Source: Blautia sp. OF03-15BH (GTDB lineage Bacteria > Bacillota > Clostridia > Lachnospirales > Lachnospiraceae). From it: 64,000 bases of DNA. Below the pieces are notes generated by a model. The model saw only the letters and a list, made by a program, of their open reading frames with translations. It was not told the origin of the DNA and ran no database searches. Below, one piece after another: positions 18,711 through 26,680 of the stretch (its first letter is position 1; every line of letters starts with the position of its first letter). Position numbers and translations under genes: made by a program. The stretch lies in NCBI RefSeq assembly GCF_003463065.1, contig NZ_QSCM01000001.1, positions 124,001-188,000 on the forward strand, given 5' to 3'.

Positions 18711-20756
18711 TCAGCCGATGAACAGTCTTCCGATCTGATATACCAGAAGTGTCACTACCCAGGCGGTCCCAAGCTGAAACAGAGCTGCCTTCAGAGCCCA
18801 TTTCCAGCCACCCATCTCTTTTTTGATCGTAACAAGGGTGGCTGCACAGGGAATATACAACAGGCAGAAGATCATCAGACAGTAGGCATTCAGACCGCCA
18901 AAGCCCATACCCGCAAGCAGCTTATACAAACTGTCCATTCCCGTCTGAGAGTTGACATTGGAAATTCCGAAAAGTACGGCACAGCTGGTAACAACCACCT
19001 CTTTTGCAGAGATTCCGGCAATGAGCGCCATTGCGATCTGCCAGTATCCCAGTCCCAGTGGAATAAAGAACGGCACGATAAACTTTCCGAGAACTGCTCC
19101 AAAACTATTTTCCATATCCGTCGTATAGCCGCCGGGTCCGAAGTTCAGGATAAACCACATGATAACGGAAGCCACAAAAATCGTTGTCCCTGCTTTTGTG
19201 ACAAAGTCCTTTACCTTTTCCCAGACGTAAATTTCCACGGTCCGGGCGCTGGGAGCCTTGTACTCCGGAAGCTCGATGAGCAGGATGTTTGGATTTTCAC
19301 CTTTGTCTGTCAGGTGAAGGATCGCAGCAATACCAATGGCTACAAAAAGTCCGATCACATACATGGAATAAGCAGCGATCATCGCATGCTTTCCAAAAAA
19401 CATTTCAGAAAACAGGATATAGATCGGAAGTCTCGCGCTACAGGACATAAACGGTGTCACCAGCATGACCCGGTACCGGTCTTTGGGATTTTCCAGTACT
19501 CTGGAAGCCATCAGTGCCGGAACGCTGCAGCCAAAACCAAGGATCATCGGAATAAAGGCACGGCCGGAAAGTCCCAGTCTTCCCATAATACCGTCCATGA
19601 CATAAGCCACTCTGGACATATATCCACTATCTTCCAGAAATGCCAGTGCCAGAAACAGGATAAAAATATTCGGAAGGAAGGTCAGCATACCGCCTACTCC
19701 GGCAATGATACCGTCCGTCACCAGTGAAATGATCTCCGGCTGCACATGAAGCGAGGTCAGCCCCTGCCCTACTGTTTTCGAAAACAGCTCCATCAGAAGC
19801 TCCACATAGCCCTTCAGCCAGTCACCAACCGTAAATGTCAGAAGAAAGACCAGAGCCATGATACCAAGGAAAATGGGGATTCCCCAGATCCTGTGCGTCA
19901 GGAAATGATCCACCTTATCCGTAAGTTCTGCTTTTTGTGCCTTATTCACCACAACTTCTTCCACGATCTCCTGGATAAAGTCATACTTCTGATTGATGAT
20001 ATCTGTCTCATAGCTCCGATCCAGTACATCCGGCAGTTCTACCGGATATTTGGCCGTGATCTCCGGATCCTGTTCCAGAAGCTTTAAAGCCACCCAACGA
20101 TGATTGGTGATCTCCGGATAGTTACGCTTCAGTACATCCTTGATCTGATCGATCTTATCCTCGATCTCATCAGAATAGACCATCGCATAATCTTCGTGAT
20201 GATTATGTCTGTGATGAGAAACGCTGGAATGATTGTGTTCCAGTCCTTCCGGATGGGAAGAATCTTTATGATGCTCTGCCGCATGGATCAGGATATCAAG
20301 GCCTGTCCTTTTTCTGGCAGAAACCGGAATAACCGGGATTCCCAGCATTTCCGGAAAACGGTGCAGGTCGATCTCCATGCCCCGCTTTTCCACGATATCC
20401 ATCATATTCAACGCCATGATCACCGGTTTTCCAAGTTCCAGCAGCTGCAGCGTCAGGTAAAGATTCCGTTCCAGTGCAGATGCGTCCACCACATCAATGA
20501 TCACATCCACCTCATCACTCAGAATAAACTGCCTGGATACCTGCTCTTCCATTGTATAGGAAGTCAGACTGTAGGTTCCCGGAAGATCTACCAGTTTGAA
20601 TTCATGGCCATGGTACTTCATGGCTCCTTCTACTTTTTCCACCGTCACGCCCGGCCAGTTGGCCACCTTTAAATTGGCACCGGTATAGGCGTTAAAAAGA
20701 GTCGTTTTTCCACAGTTTGGATTTCCAATAAATCCGATTCTCAAGTCTTCACTCAT
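18711..20756 (-). CDS. feoB: Ferrous iron transporter FeoB
   Basis: A 681-residue Fe(II) transporter. The N-terminal G domain has GNPNCGKTTLFN (G1, about 11-22), DLPGTYSLTSYT (G3, about 57-68) and ALNMMD (G4). A GDI-like helical domain follows, carrying a His-rich insert (about residues 168-190, HNHSSVSHHRHNHHED), then the membrane domain with two gate repeats and the conserved GFGCSVPALMASR and CSARLPIY motifs. At 681 residues it is somewhat shorter than E. coli FeoB (773). feoA overlaps its start by 4 bp and the Cys-rich gene follows, giving feoA-feoB-Cys. Confidence 0.96.
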   Translation of the reverse strand: MSEDLRIGFIGNPNCGKTTLFNAYTGANLKVANWPGVTVEKVEGAMKYHGHEFKLVDLPGTYSLTSYTMEEQVSRQFILSDEVDVIIDVVDASALERNLYLTLQLLELGKPVIMALNMMDIVEKRGMEIDLHRFPEMLGIPVIPVSARKRTGLDILIHAAEHHKDSSHPEGLEHNHSSVSHHRHNHHEDYAMVYSDEIEDKIDQIKDVLKRNYPEITNHRWVALKLLEQDPEITAKYPVELPDVLDRSYETDIINQKYDFIQEIVEEVVVNKAQKAELTDKVDHFLTHRIWGIPIFLGIMALVFLLTFTVGDWLKGYVELLMELFSKTVGQGLTSLHVQPEIISLVTDGIIAGVGGMLTFLPNIFILFLALAFLEDSGYMSRVAYVMDGIMGRLGLSGRAFIPMILGFGCSVPALMASRVLENPKDRYRVMLVTPFMSCSARLPIYILFSEMFFGKHAMIAAYSMYVIGLFVAIGIAAILHLTDKGENPNILLIELPEYKAPSARTVEIYVWEKVKDFVTKAGTTIFVASVIMWFILNFGPGGYTTDMENSFGAVLGKFIVPFFIPLGLGYWQIAMALIAGISAKEVVVTSCAVLFGISNVNSQTGMDSLYKLLAGMGFGGLNAYCLMIFCLLYIPCAATLVTIKKEMGGWKWALKAALFQLGTAWVVTLLVYQIGRLFIG

Positions 20757-20977
20757 GCCTTTTTCCTCACCGTAATCTGTTTTGTGATTCCTCTTCCCAG
20801 GGCAAACCTGGTTCCCCTGACATTGACGATCAAAGTTCCCCTGCTCTTGGCATTCAGGATAAGAATCGAGGTTCCCTCCGTCATCCCCAGAGCCTCCAGC
20901 CGTTTTTCCAGTTTCAAAGGAAGCTCCAGCTTTTCAATCGTATAGGTTTCATTTATTTTTCCGGTATCGAGAGTCAT
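20753..20977 (-). CDS. feoA: Ferrous iron transport accessory protein FeoA
   Basis: A 74-residue SH3-like FeoA protein. It shows LEKRLEALGMTEGTSILIL (about 23-41) and GRGITKQITV at the end, as in the family. A strong AAAAGGAGGG site precedes the ATG. It overlaps feoB by 4 bp (ATGA), indicating coupled translation, and is driven by the near-consensus promoter at 21014-21042. Confidence 0.93.
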   Translation of the reverse strand: MTLDTGKINETYTIEKLELPLKLEKRLEALGMTEGTSILILNAKSRGTLIVNVRGTRFALGRGITKQITVRKKA

Positions 20978-21013
20978 AAGAAATCGCCCTCCTTTTTCTG
21001 TTTTTCAAGGGCT

Positions 21014-21042
21014 ATGATAGACTTGTTGATAACTTTTGTCAA
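21014..21042 (-). promoter_or_regulatory. feoAB promoter
   Basis: TTGACA (21037-21042), a 17-bp spacer and TATCAT (21014-21019) on the minus strand, a near-perfect sigma-A promoter 37 bp before the feoA ATG. An iron-responsive repressor site would be expected here, but I see no clear palindrome. Confidence 0.8.
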
Positions 21043-21122
21043 TAAGCAACTCTTTCGAATGTGCCACTTTGCATTCGCATTTGCAGCTTTTGTCTCCCGT
21101 TCTGCCAGATCCGGGATCGTTG

Positions 21123-22262
21123 TTATGACAGACTCATCTCTTTCAATGCAGCCGCCGCCCGATGCACCTCTTCCTCCGTATTCCCATGAGAAAAGCTGAA
21201 GCGTACCATTCCCTGTTTTTCTGTATGAAACAACCGATGCATCAAAGGTGCACAATGCCCGCCCGGCCGGGTACAGATCCCGTACTCCTGAAACAGCCAG
21301 TCACTGACTTCTCCGGAATCTTCACTTCCCAGATTCAGAGAAAGCACCGGTGCGCGCAGTTCCCCATCTGGATCTCCGTAAAAAAGAAATTCCGGACAGT
21401 CCTTCAGTTCTCTGTAAAAAAGATCCGCAAGACGCAGTTCCTTTTCCTGAAATTCCTTCCGGCGTTCCTCTTCCATAAGATACCGGACACCGGCCAGAAG
21501 TCCGGCAAGCCCATGTGTATTCAAGGTTCCTGCTTCCAGTCGTACCGGCATGGCAGAGGGCTGTTCTTTTTCAAAAGTAAGGATCCCGCTTCCTCCGGAA
21601 AGCAGCGGCTGTATCTCCACACCCTTCCGCACACAGAGTCCGCCTGTCCCCTGAGGTCCCATAAGACTTTTGTGACCGGTAAAGCAGACCACATCGATCG
21701 CATCCTCTTTCATGGAAATGGGAAAAATCCCGGCTGTCTGTGAGGCATCCACGATCAGAAGCGTCCCGTTTTCCCTGCAGATTTTTCCGATCCGACGAAG
21801 ATCATTCCGGTTTCCTGTTACATTGGAAGCATGCGTGACCACAGCAAGCTTTGCTCCTTTTCGGATCTTTTCCTCCAGATCTTCATAAAGAAGACGCCCC
21901 TTTTCATCACAGTCTGCCAACAAGAGGGCAACTCCCTGTTTTTTCATTTCATAAAGAGGTCTCAGCACACTGTTATGCTCCATCACGGTAGTGACCGCCA
22001 GATCTCCCGGCTTTAAAAGGCCTTTGACAGCCATATTCAGACTTTCCGTAGCATTTGCAGAGAAAGCCACCCGTTCCGGTCCGTCTCCGTCAAAAAGAAG
22101 ATTCAAGGCTTCTCTGGCCTGAAACACCATGCGGGAAGCCTGAAGAGCCGGTCCGCAGCCGCCCCTGGAAGGATTTCCAAACGAATTCATAGCCTCCGTC
22201 ACCGCCTGCAGCACTTCCGGCGGGCGGTGAAAACAGGTGGCTGCACTGTCCAGATAAATCAT
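21123..22262 (-). CDS. Cysteine desulfurase-like aminotransferase class V (selenium cluster)
   Basis: A 379-residue PLP enzyme. I chose the ATG at 22262 (MIYLDSAATC) because GGGAGG precedes it and it overlaps the yqeB stop; longer ORF versions run into yqeB. Motifs: the PLP lysine in CFTGHKSLMGPQGTGGL (about 191-207), THASNVTGN (about 136-144) and the catalytic-loop cysteine region CTRPGGHCAPLMHR near residue 338. In neighbouring families this loop Cys removes sulfur or selenium from (seleno)cysteine. Next to yqeB, yedF and a DUF3343 gene, it probably supplies selenium for a labile selenium cofactor of molybdenum hydroxylases. Confidence 0.9.
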   Translation of the reverse strand: MIYLDSAATCFHRPPEVLQAVTEAMNSFGNPSRGGCGPALQASRMVFQAREALNLLFDGDGPERVAFSANATESLNMAVKGLLKPGDLAVTTVMEHNSVLRPLYEMKKQGVALLLADCDEKGRLLYEDLEEKIRKGAKLAVVTHASNVTGNRNDLRRIGKICRENGTLLIVDASQTAGIFPISMKEDAIDVVCFTGHKSLMGPQGTGGLCVRKGVEIQPLLSGGSGILTFEKEQPSAMPVRLEAGTLNTHGLAGLLAGVRYLMEEERRKEFQEKELRLADLFYRELKDCPEFLFYGDPDGELRAPVLSLNLGSEDSGEVSDWLFQEYGICTRPGGHCAPLMHRLFHTEKQGMVRFSFSHGNTEEEVHRAAAALKEMSLS

Positions 22263-23074
22263 CCCTCTGCCTCCCTTATAAGCGAAAACAGGCCTTCCAG
22301 AACACCCCCGCCGATGCATCTGGCTTTATCAGAAATCGTAAAACAATTTTCATATTCCGACAGTCTTGGATCCACATCTGCCATCTTAAGTCCTTTTGTC
22401 ACAGGAAAACCGTCCGGAAGGATTCCTCTTAAGAGACCGGAAAGCGGTGACGGAACTTCCACTTCTCCGATTTTCCCCAGTGCCTCTCCTTTTTCCACGG
22501 AATCACCGATATCATGAAAAATATGAAGGTTCCCTTCCACCGGTGCGTGAACCACCCGTTCCTTTCCATAACCGGCAATGACCCCCGGCACTCCCGTATT
22601 CGGCATAGCCATTCCTTCCCGTATAATCCGTCCAAGCGAATGTCCGCGCATGGTCTCGATCACCAGATCCACATCCACACCGGCTGTAAATCCCGGCCCC
22701 AGTGCAATGGTATGTTTTGCCATCGTTTTGTCTGTTCCAAGATTCTGTTTTGCCAGAATGGCATCCACCAGCGCCATCGGTTTTAATTCTTTCAGATAAC
22801 TGCAGTCCGCATCTACCAGAAGCGGAATCCGTCCTCTTTTCCAGACTTCTTCGATCTCTTCCGGACACTCGATCCGCTCTGCTGTCACTTCTTCGACGGC
22901 AGCTGTCCCTTCATAAACCGCCTGTGACAGAGCCACTTTCCTGCGGATAGCCGTAGGGCGGTCTGTTTCCAGGATCACAACTCCAAAGCCACTGTTCCAG
23001 AGCTTCTGAATCGTTCCTGTTGCAATATCTCCGCCTCCACGGACAACTACCAGTTCCTCTCGTTTTCTCTGCAT
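22259..23074 (-). CDS. yqeB: Selenium-dependent molybdenum hydroxylase accessory protein YqeB
   Basis: A 271-residue protein of the EF2563/YqeB family, a genomic marker for selenium-dependent molybdenum hydroxylases. It begins ELVVVRGGGDIATGTIQKLW, a Rossmann-like GGGDIATG loop (about 13-20). It also has LVDADC, a central ALGPGFTAGVDVDLVIETMRG block (about 127-147), NTGVPGVIAG and a biotinyl-like VPSPLSGLLRG. Its exact reaction is unresolved. It overlaps the desulfurase by 4 bp and follows yedF after 36 bp. No molybdenum hydroxylase gene lies in this window. Confidence 0.9.
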   Translation of the reverse strand: MQRKREELVVVRGGGDIATGTIQKLWNSGFGVVILETDRPTAIRRKVALSQAVYEGTAAVEEVTAERIECPEEIEEVWKRGRIPLLVDADCSYLKELKPMALVDAILAKQNLGTDKTMAKHTIALGPGFTAGVDVDLVIETMRGHSLGRIIREGMAMPNTGVPGVIAGYGKERVVHAPVEGNLHIFHDIGDSVEKGEALGKIGEVEVPSPLSGLLRGILPDGFPVTKGLKMADVDPRLSEYENCFTISDKARCIGGGVLEGLFSLIREAEG

Positions 23075-23110
23075 GTTTCCTCCATTGCCTGTGTCAGGCT
23101 GCTCTCTTCC

Positions 23111-23734
23111 TTACGGCTTTACGAGCAGGTCCGCGTGTGTCATACGTTCTGCGATCTCATACATATTCGTCACCTGCCCAACAGCCAGCTTTTCTGCCAG
23201 GTTATAATGGTTCAGGCAGGTTCCGCAAGTCAGGATCTCCACACCGCTTTCCTCCAGGAAACGAAGATCTGCCAGAGCTTCACTCCCCTCAACCGTCATG
23301 AATGCACCACTGTTATAAAACAGCAGGGTCTCCGGAAACTTGTCCTGCTGGGTCAGCGCATAGAGAAAGCCCTTTAAAAGCAATCTTCCCAGGACAGGAT
23401 CTCCCTCTCCCATATGATCTGCACTGATGACCGCCACCATGCCTCTGCGCCGCTCATCTTTTTTCTCCGGTTCCAAAGCCGCTTCCTCTTCCAGCTTTTT
23501 CAAGGCTTCCTCACCGGAATCTCCGGCCACGATCTTGACCAGATACTCACGGTCCCCCGTCTTTGCAGAAGCAGAAGCCAGACCTTTGTGTTCTGCCATC
23601 TTCATAAGATTCTGCACAGCGATCTCATTGTCCACCAGGATCTCAACTACTTCTCCTTTTTCCGCATCTTTCAAAGCATTTTTTGCTTCGATCACCGGTA
23701 AGGGACACTGTTTTCCTCTTGCATCAATTTTCAT
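23111..23734 (-). CDS. yedF: Selenium metabolism protein YedF (TusA-like plus DsrE-like)
   Basis: A 207-residue two-domain protein. The N-terminal TusA/SirA-like domain has the CPxP motif in DARGKQCPLPVIEAKNAL (Cys9), the likely sulfur or selenium carrier site. After a linker rich in Glu and Lys, the C-terminal DsrE-like half contains ADHMGEGDPVLGRLL and LTCGTCLNHYNL with further cysteines. This architecture is the putative selenium metabolism protein YedF. It lies between the DUF3343 gene (14 bp) and yqeB. Confidence 0.92.
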   Translation of the reverse strand: MKIDARGKQCPLPVIEAKNALKDAEKGEVVEILVDNEIAVQNLMKMAEHKGLASASAKTGDREYLVKIVAGDSGEEALKKLEEEAALEPEKKDERRRGMVAVISADHMGEGDPVLGRLLLKGFLYALTQQDKFPETLLFYNSGAFMTVEGSEALADLRFLEESGVEILTCGTCLNHYNLAEKLAVGQVTNMYEIAERMTHADLLVKP

Positions 23735-23748
23735 TTTCTTCCATCCTT

Positions 23749-24015
23749 TCAGTTTTCATAGACTGCTTCGTAAATCACTCTGCTGTTTTCCGCCAGTTTT
23801 TCCATTTCTTCCCGCCAGGAGCGCTCCGCCATCCAGGCAAGACCACAGCCTGCTGTGATCTCACCCGGCACCGGAACCAGACGCCCCGGAAGACCTGCCG
23901 CATGACAGCATGCTTCCATCTTTATGGCTTCCGTCGTATTGGGAAAAGTCATAAAGCAGCGGTTTTCTCTGTCTCTTCTGAGAAAATTCCGACGGGTATG
24001 TGTCTCTTCTGCCAT
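23749..24015 (-). CDS. DUF3343 family putative Se/S carrier protein
   Basis: An 88-residue small protein of the DUF3343 group. It shows the family features: FMTFPNTTEAIKMEACCHAAGLPGRLVPVPGEITAGCGLAW, with a PVPxEITAGCGLA core and conserved cysteines (about residues 36-37 and 57) that could carry selenide or sulfide. It leads the selenium operon (DUF3343-yedF-yqeB-desulfurase). Its ribosome binding site is weak (CAGGAT next to the ATG), and the 5' leader contains a 144-bp inserted repeat. Confidence 0.88.
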   Translation of the reverse strand: MAEETHTRRNFLRRDRENRCFMTFPNTTEAIKMEACCHAAGLPGRLVPVPGEITAGCGLAWMAERSWREEMEKLAENSRVIYEAVYEN

Positions 24016-24045
24016 ATCCTGTTTTGAACCTTTCTTTTATATAAC

Positions 24046-24189
24046 GTAACTATTCAGACCCCATCTCGATTCCGCTTCGCTACATCTCGATGTGGCTTCT
24101 CGCCAAATAGATTTTCAATCAAAAGTGTTCATTCATGCGAGCATGACTCACACTTTTGACAGAAAATCTGCTTGGCTCTGAATAGTTAC
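24046..24189. mobile_element. MITE with 13-bp terminal inverted repeats and target duplication
   Basis: A 144-bp noncoding element bounded by perfect inverted repeats GTAACTATTCAGA (24046-24058) and TCTGAATAGTTAC (24177-24189). The 8-bp direct repeat TATATAAC occurs immediately outside both ends (24038-24045 and 24190-24197), a target-site duplication. The interior forms a second long hairpin (CAAAAGTGT/ACACTTTTG nested in AGATTTTC/GAAAATCT). It sits between the promoter at 24212-24240 and the DUF3343 gene, so it is transcribed as part of the leader. Confidence 0.88.
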
Positions 24190-24211
24190 TATATAACGTT
24201 CTTTCTCATTC

Positions 24212-24240
24212 ATCATACGTGATACTTGATGAAAAATCAA
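24212..24240 (-). promoter_or_regulatory. Promoter of the selenium operon
   Basis: TTGATT (24235-24240), a 17-bp spacer and TATGAT (24212-24217) on the minus strand, upstream of the MITE; the nearest downstream gene is the DUF3343 gene. Confidence 0.55.
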
Positions 24241-24259
24241 TCGCCGAAGCGTACATTTG

Positions 24260-24303
24260 AAAACCCCGAAAATTCCGGCTTTCATCCGCATTTTCGGGGT
24301 TTT
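24260..24303. terminator. Terminator after the GTPase pair
   Basis: A 14-bp perfect stem AAAACCCCGAAAAT / ATTTTCGGGGTTTT with a 16-nt loop and T-runs on both strands, placed downstream of the CobW-like gene and upstream of the selenium operon promoter. Confidence 0.88.
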
Positions 24304-24376
24304 GCATCATACAACAGCAGAACGCCGGCTGTTCCCGCATATACCCAGACAGAAACCGCCCAACCAGCTGCATGAT

Positions 24377-25333
24377 TCAGTTGAAATATACCATTTCTTC
24401 CGCGGGTGCCTCACAGGGAACCACATCAGAAGCATAGAAAACCGGTCCTTTGCCGCGGTACTGCTTGGAATATTCGAAAGCCACTTTCGCAGTCACCTGT
24501 ACCCACTGACCGTGGCGGAGGTTTTTCGCCAACGGTGTCTTGCAGATATAACCAATGACACGCGTATCATCCACACAGCAGGTCATGGCTTTTCTGCCGG
24601 GAACAAAGTACTCTGCCTCTTCTTTGCGGCTCTTCATCGCACGGGCCTTGAAACGTACCGTCTTGCCTACATATTTCTTCGGATTATCTTCCATATCAAT
24701 GTAGAAAATACCGTAATCCACATCATCGATATCAATGATATCCGCATTCATATCATACGGCATACTTTCTTCAAACAGATCAATGATGTCACCATTTTCA
24801 TCTTCAAAGCTGATATCACAAGCCGGATTGACTACCTTCAGGCCTCTCCGGTAATTCGCCAATGACATCGTTGTCTTACAGCGGTTAAAGATCACCATAT
24901 CCGCATCCTGTACCATCTCCGTAAAGACAGACTGCATATTATTGCGGTAGATCTCATAGCTGCCGCCATCGATGATAACGATCTCCTGACAGATCCCCCA
25001 TCCCGGAGGCATCTCCATAGCTCTCAGCTTATTAACTCCCCAAAGAGGATTGTACTCAATGATCACGCGCTCTGGCCGGTATTTTTTCTCCAGTGCCCTT
25101 AATGCGGAAAGTGTCAAGTCCTCCGGTTCTTCCATCGTTGCCACTACCGTATGGTATTTCAGAAGATCTTTTTCATCGTACTCTTCCTCACCTTCTTCAC
25201 AGTTGATCAGAAGAGTGGTTCCATCCACCTGAAAGTAATCCTGACGAAGGGTGAAATTCAGGAAAGATGTTTTTCCGCTTTCCAGAATTCCATCCACCAG
25301 ATAGACCGGCGTTGAAATTTCAAAATCGTCCAT
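24377..25333 (-). CDS. CobW/COG0523-like GTPase fused to a DUF1980/YcgQ-like domain
   Basis: A 318-residue protein. The N-terminal P-loop domain has VYLVDGILESGKTSFLNF (GxxESGKT instead of GxxGAGKT, about 10-27), IIEYNPLWG and a degenerate G4 (FNRCK). The C-terminal 115 residues (KKYVGKTVRFKARAM ... AMTCCVDDTRVIGYIC ... WVQVTAKVAFEY ... VFYASDVVP) resemble the OB-like domain of TIGR03943/YcgQ proteins, which often partner a YcgR permease and COG0523 GTPases. It lies 2 bp downstream of the His-rich GTPase and is surely cotranscribed. A role in zinc or other metal supply is inferred; the substrate is unknown. It lacks the CxCC motif. Confidence 0.8.
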   Translation of the reverse strand: MDDFEISTPVYLVDGILESGKTSFLNFTLRQDYFQVDGTTLLINCEEGEEEYDEKDLLKYHTVVATMEEPEDLTLSALRALEKKYRPERVIIEYNPLWGVNKLRAMEMPPGWGICQEIVIIDGGSYEIYRNNMQSVFTEMVQDADMVIFNRCKTTMSLANYRRGLKVVNPACDISFEDENGDIIDLFEESMPYDMNADIIDIDDVDYGIFYIDMEDNPKKYVGKTVRFKARAMKSRKEEAEYFVPGRKAMTCCVDDTRVIGYICKTPLAKNLRHGQWVQVTAKVAFEYSKQYRGKGPVFYASDVVPCEAPAEEMVYFN

Positions 25334-25335
25334 AA

Positions 25336-26514
25336 TTAACCTCTTTCAAACCAGAGTTTTTCCAGTTTTTCTTCATCCATTTTTGAACCGATCACACAGA
25401 TACGGCCTGTATACTCCGGATTTCCGTCACGAAGCTCATACTCTTCCGGAACCATATCGAAATATGTCCAGACACCGTTCTCATCCTCCAGCATACCCTT
25501 TGCACGAAGGATCACGCCGTAAGAAGCATCCTCGGAAAGAGTTTTCAGGATCTCCTCGATCTCAGCTCTGCTGAATTTACGAACGGTCTCCTTGCCCCAG
25601 CTGGTAAATACCTCGTCGGCATGATGATGGTGGTGATGATGCTCGTGATCATGGTCGTGGCAGCCGCAGGTGCAGTTCTCATCATGCTCGTGGTCATGAT
25701 GATGCTCGTCATGCTCGTGATGGTGCTCATGCTCTTCGTGGTCATGGCAGCCGCAGGTGCAGTTCTCATCATGCTCGTGGTCGTGATGATGCTCGTCATG
25801 CTCGTGATGGTGTTCATGCTCTTCGTGGTCATGGCAGCCGCAGGTGCAGTTCTCATCATGCTCGTGGTCGTGATGATCGTGATCATGCTCCTCCTCTACA
25901 TGAGAAAGATCAATTTTCTTGCCCTCGATCGTATCAAGGATCTTTTTGCCTTCCAGCTGTTCCACAGGAGTGGTGATGATCGTTGCATCCGGATTCAGCT
26001 CACGGATCATGGCGATAGCAGTTTCAATCTTTTCATCCGTAGCTTTTGAAAGATCGGTACGGCTTAGAATAATGGTTCCGGCAGCCTCCACCTGATTTTT
26101 GAAAAACTCACCGAAGTTTTTCAGATACATTTTGCATTTCAACACATCCACAACCGTAACGGCACTGTTCAGGACTACATCCTGATCATGCAGACGCTCT
26201 ACCGCATGGATGACATCAGAAAGTTTTCCTACACCGGAGGGTTCGATGACGATACGGTCCGGATGATATTTCTCCACAACTTCTTTCAGCGCAGTTCCAA
26301 AATCTCCCACAAGAGAACAGCAGATACAACCGGAATTCATCTCACGGATCTCGATACCTGCATCCTTCAGAAAGCCGCCGTCAATACCGATCTCACCAAA
26401 TTCATTTTCAATCAGAACGATCTGCTGACCTTTGAAGGCATCCTGTAAAAGTTTTTTGATCAAAGTGGTTTTTCCGGCACCAAGGAAACCGGAAATAATA
26501 TCGATTTTTGTCAT
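25336..26514 (-). CDS. COG0523/CobW (ZNG1-type) metal-chaperone GTPase with His/Cys-rich repeats
   Basis: A 392-residue GTPase: SGFLGAGKTTLIKKLL (G1, about 8-23), the metal-binding CxCC motif in MNSGCICCSLVGDF (about 59-72), VIEPSGVGKL (about 91-100) and SRTDL (G4). Between about residues 205 and 300 is an insert of three 29-residue repeats such as HDENCTCGCHDHEEHEHHH, giving dozens of His plus CTCGC clusters. The C-terminal CobW_C domain follows (YGVILRAKGMLED). The family delivers zinc, cobalt or nickel to target enzymes; the insert should bind many metal ions. The start codon is preceded by AGGAG. It has its own promoter and is cotranscribed with the CobW-DUF1980 gene. Confidence 0.9.
   Translation of the reverse strand: MTKIDIISGFLGAGKTTLIKKLLQDAFKGQQIVLIENEFGEIGIDGGFLKDAGIEIREMNSGCICCSLVGDFGTALKEVVEKYHPDRIVIEPSGVGKLSDVIHAVERLHDQDVVLNSAVTVVDVLKCKMYLKNFGEFFKNQVEAAGTIILSRTDLSKATDEKIETAIAMIRELNPDATIITTPVEQLEGKKILDTIEGKKIDLSHVEEEHDHDHHDHEHDENCTCGCHDHEEHEHHHEHDEHHHDHEHDENCTCGCHDHEEHEHHHEHDEHHHDHEHDENCTCGCHDHDHEHHHHHHHADEVFTSWGKETVRKFSRAEIEEILKTLSEDASYGVILRAKGMLEDENGVWTYFDMVPEEYELRDGNPEYTGRICVIGSKMDEEKLEKLWFERG
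25640..25890. repeat. 87-bp tandem repeat encoding the His/Cys-rich insert
   Basis: The segment containing gcagttctcatcatg recurs at about 25672, 25759 and 25846, an exact 87-bp period (29 codons), with nearly identical copies. Such recent, nearly identical repeats can change copy number by slippage, altering the metal-binding capacity of the GTPase. Confidence 0.9.
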
Positions 26515-26619
26515 TTTCTACATCTCCTGTCTTTTACTACAAAAGCGGACGAAGAATCCCTCCGCCCGTATTATCTCTTAAAGATACTGCATTTATTACC
26601 TTTTTCTTTCCAATGCATG

Positions 26620-26648
26620 ATTATACTACGAAAAAAATTTTCTGTAAA
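26620..26648 (-). promoter_or_regulatory. Promoter of the metal-GTPase operon
   Basis: TTTACA (26643-26648), a 17-bp spacer, TATAAT (26620-26625) on the minus strand. A short GCGGA/TCCGC hairpin lies in the leader. A metal regulator (for example Zur) would be expected to bind nearby, but I see no clear operator. Confidence 0.7.
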
Positions 26649-26680
26649 TGGCATTATTGAAAACTTTTCTCTTCGTACCG

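Noticed and set aside
18486..19727. Plus-strand ORF of 413 codons
   Set aside because: Antisense to the Cys-rich gene and feoB; no recognisable domain.
20974..21255. Minus-strand 93-codon ORF before feoA
   Set aside because: Overlaps the 3' end of the desulfurase in another frame and covers the feoAB promoter.
25640..25890. CRISPR-like array
   Set aside because: The 87-bp repeats are adjacent with no spacers and are in frame inside a coding region.
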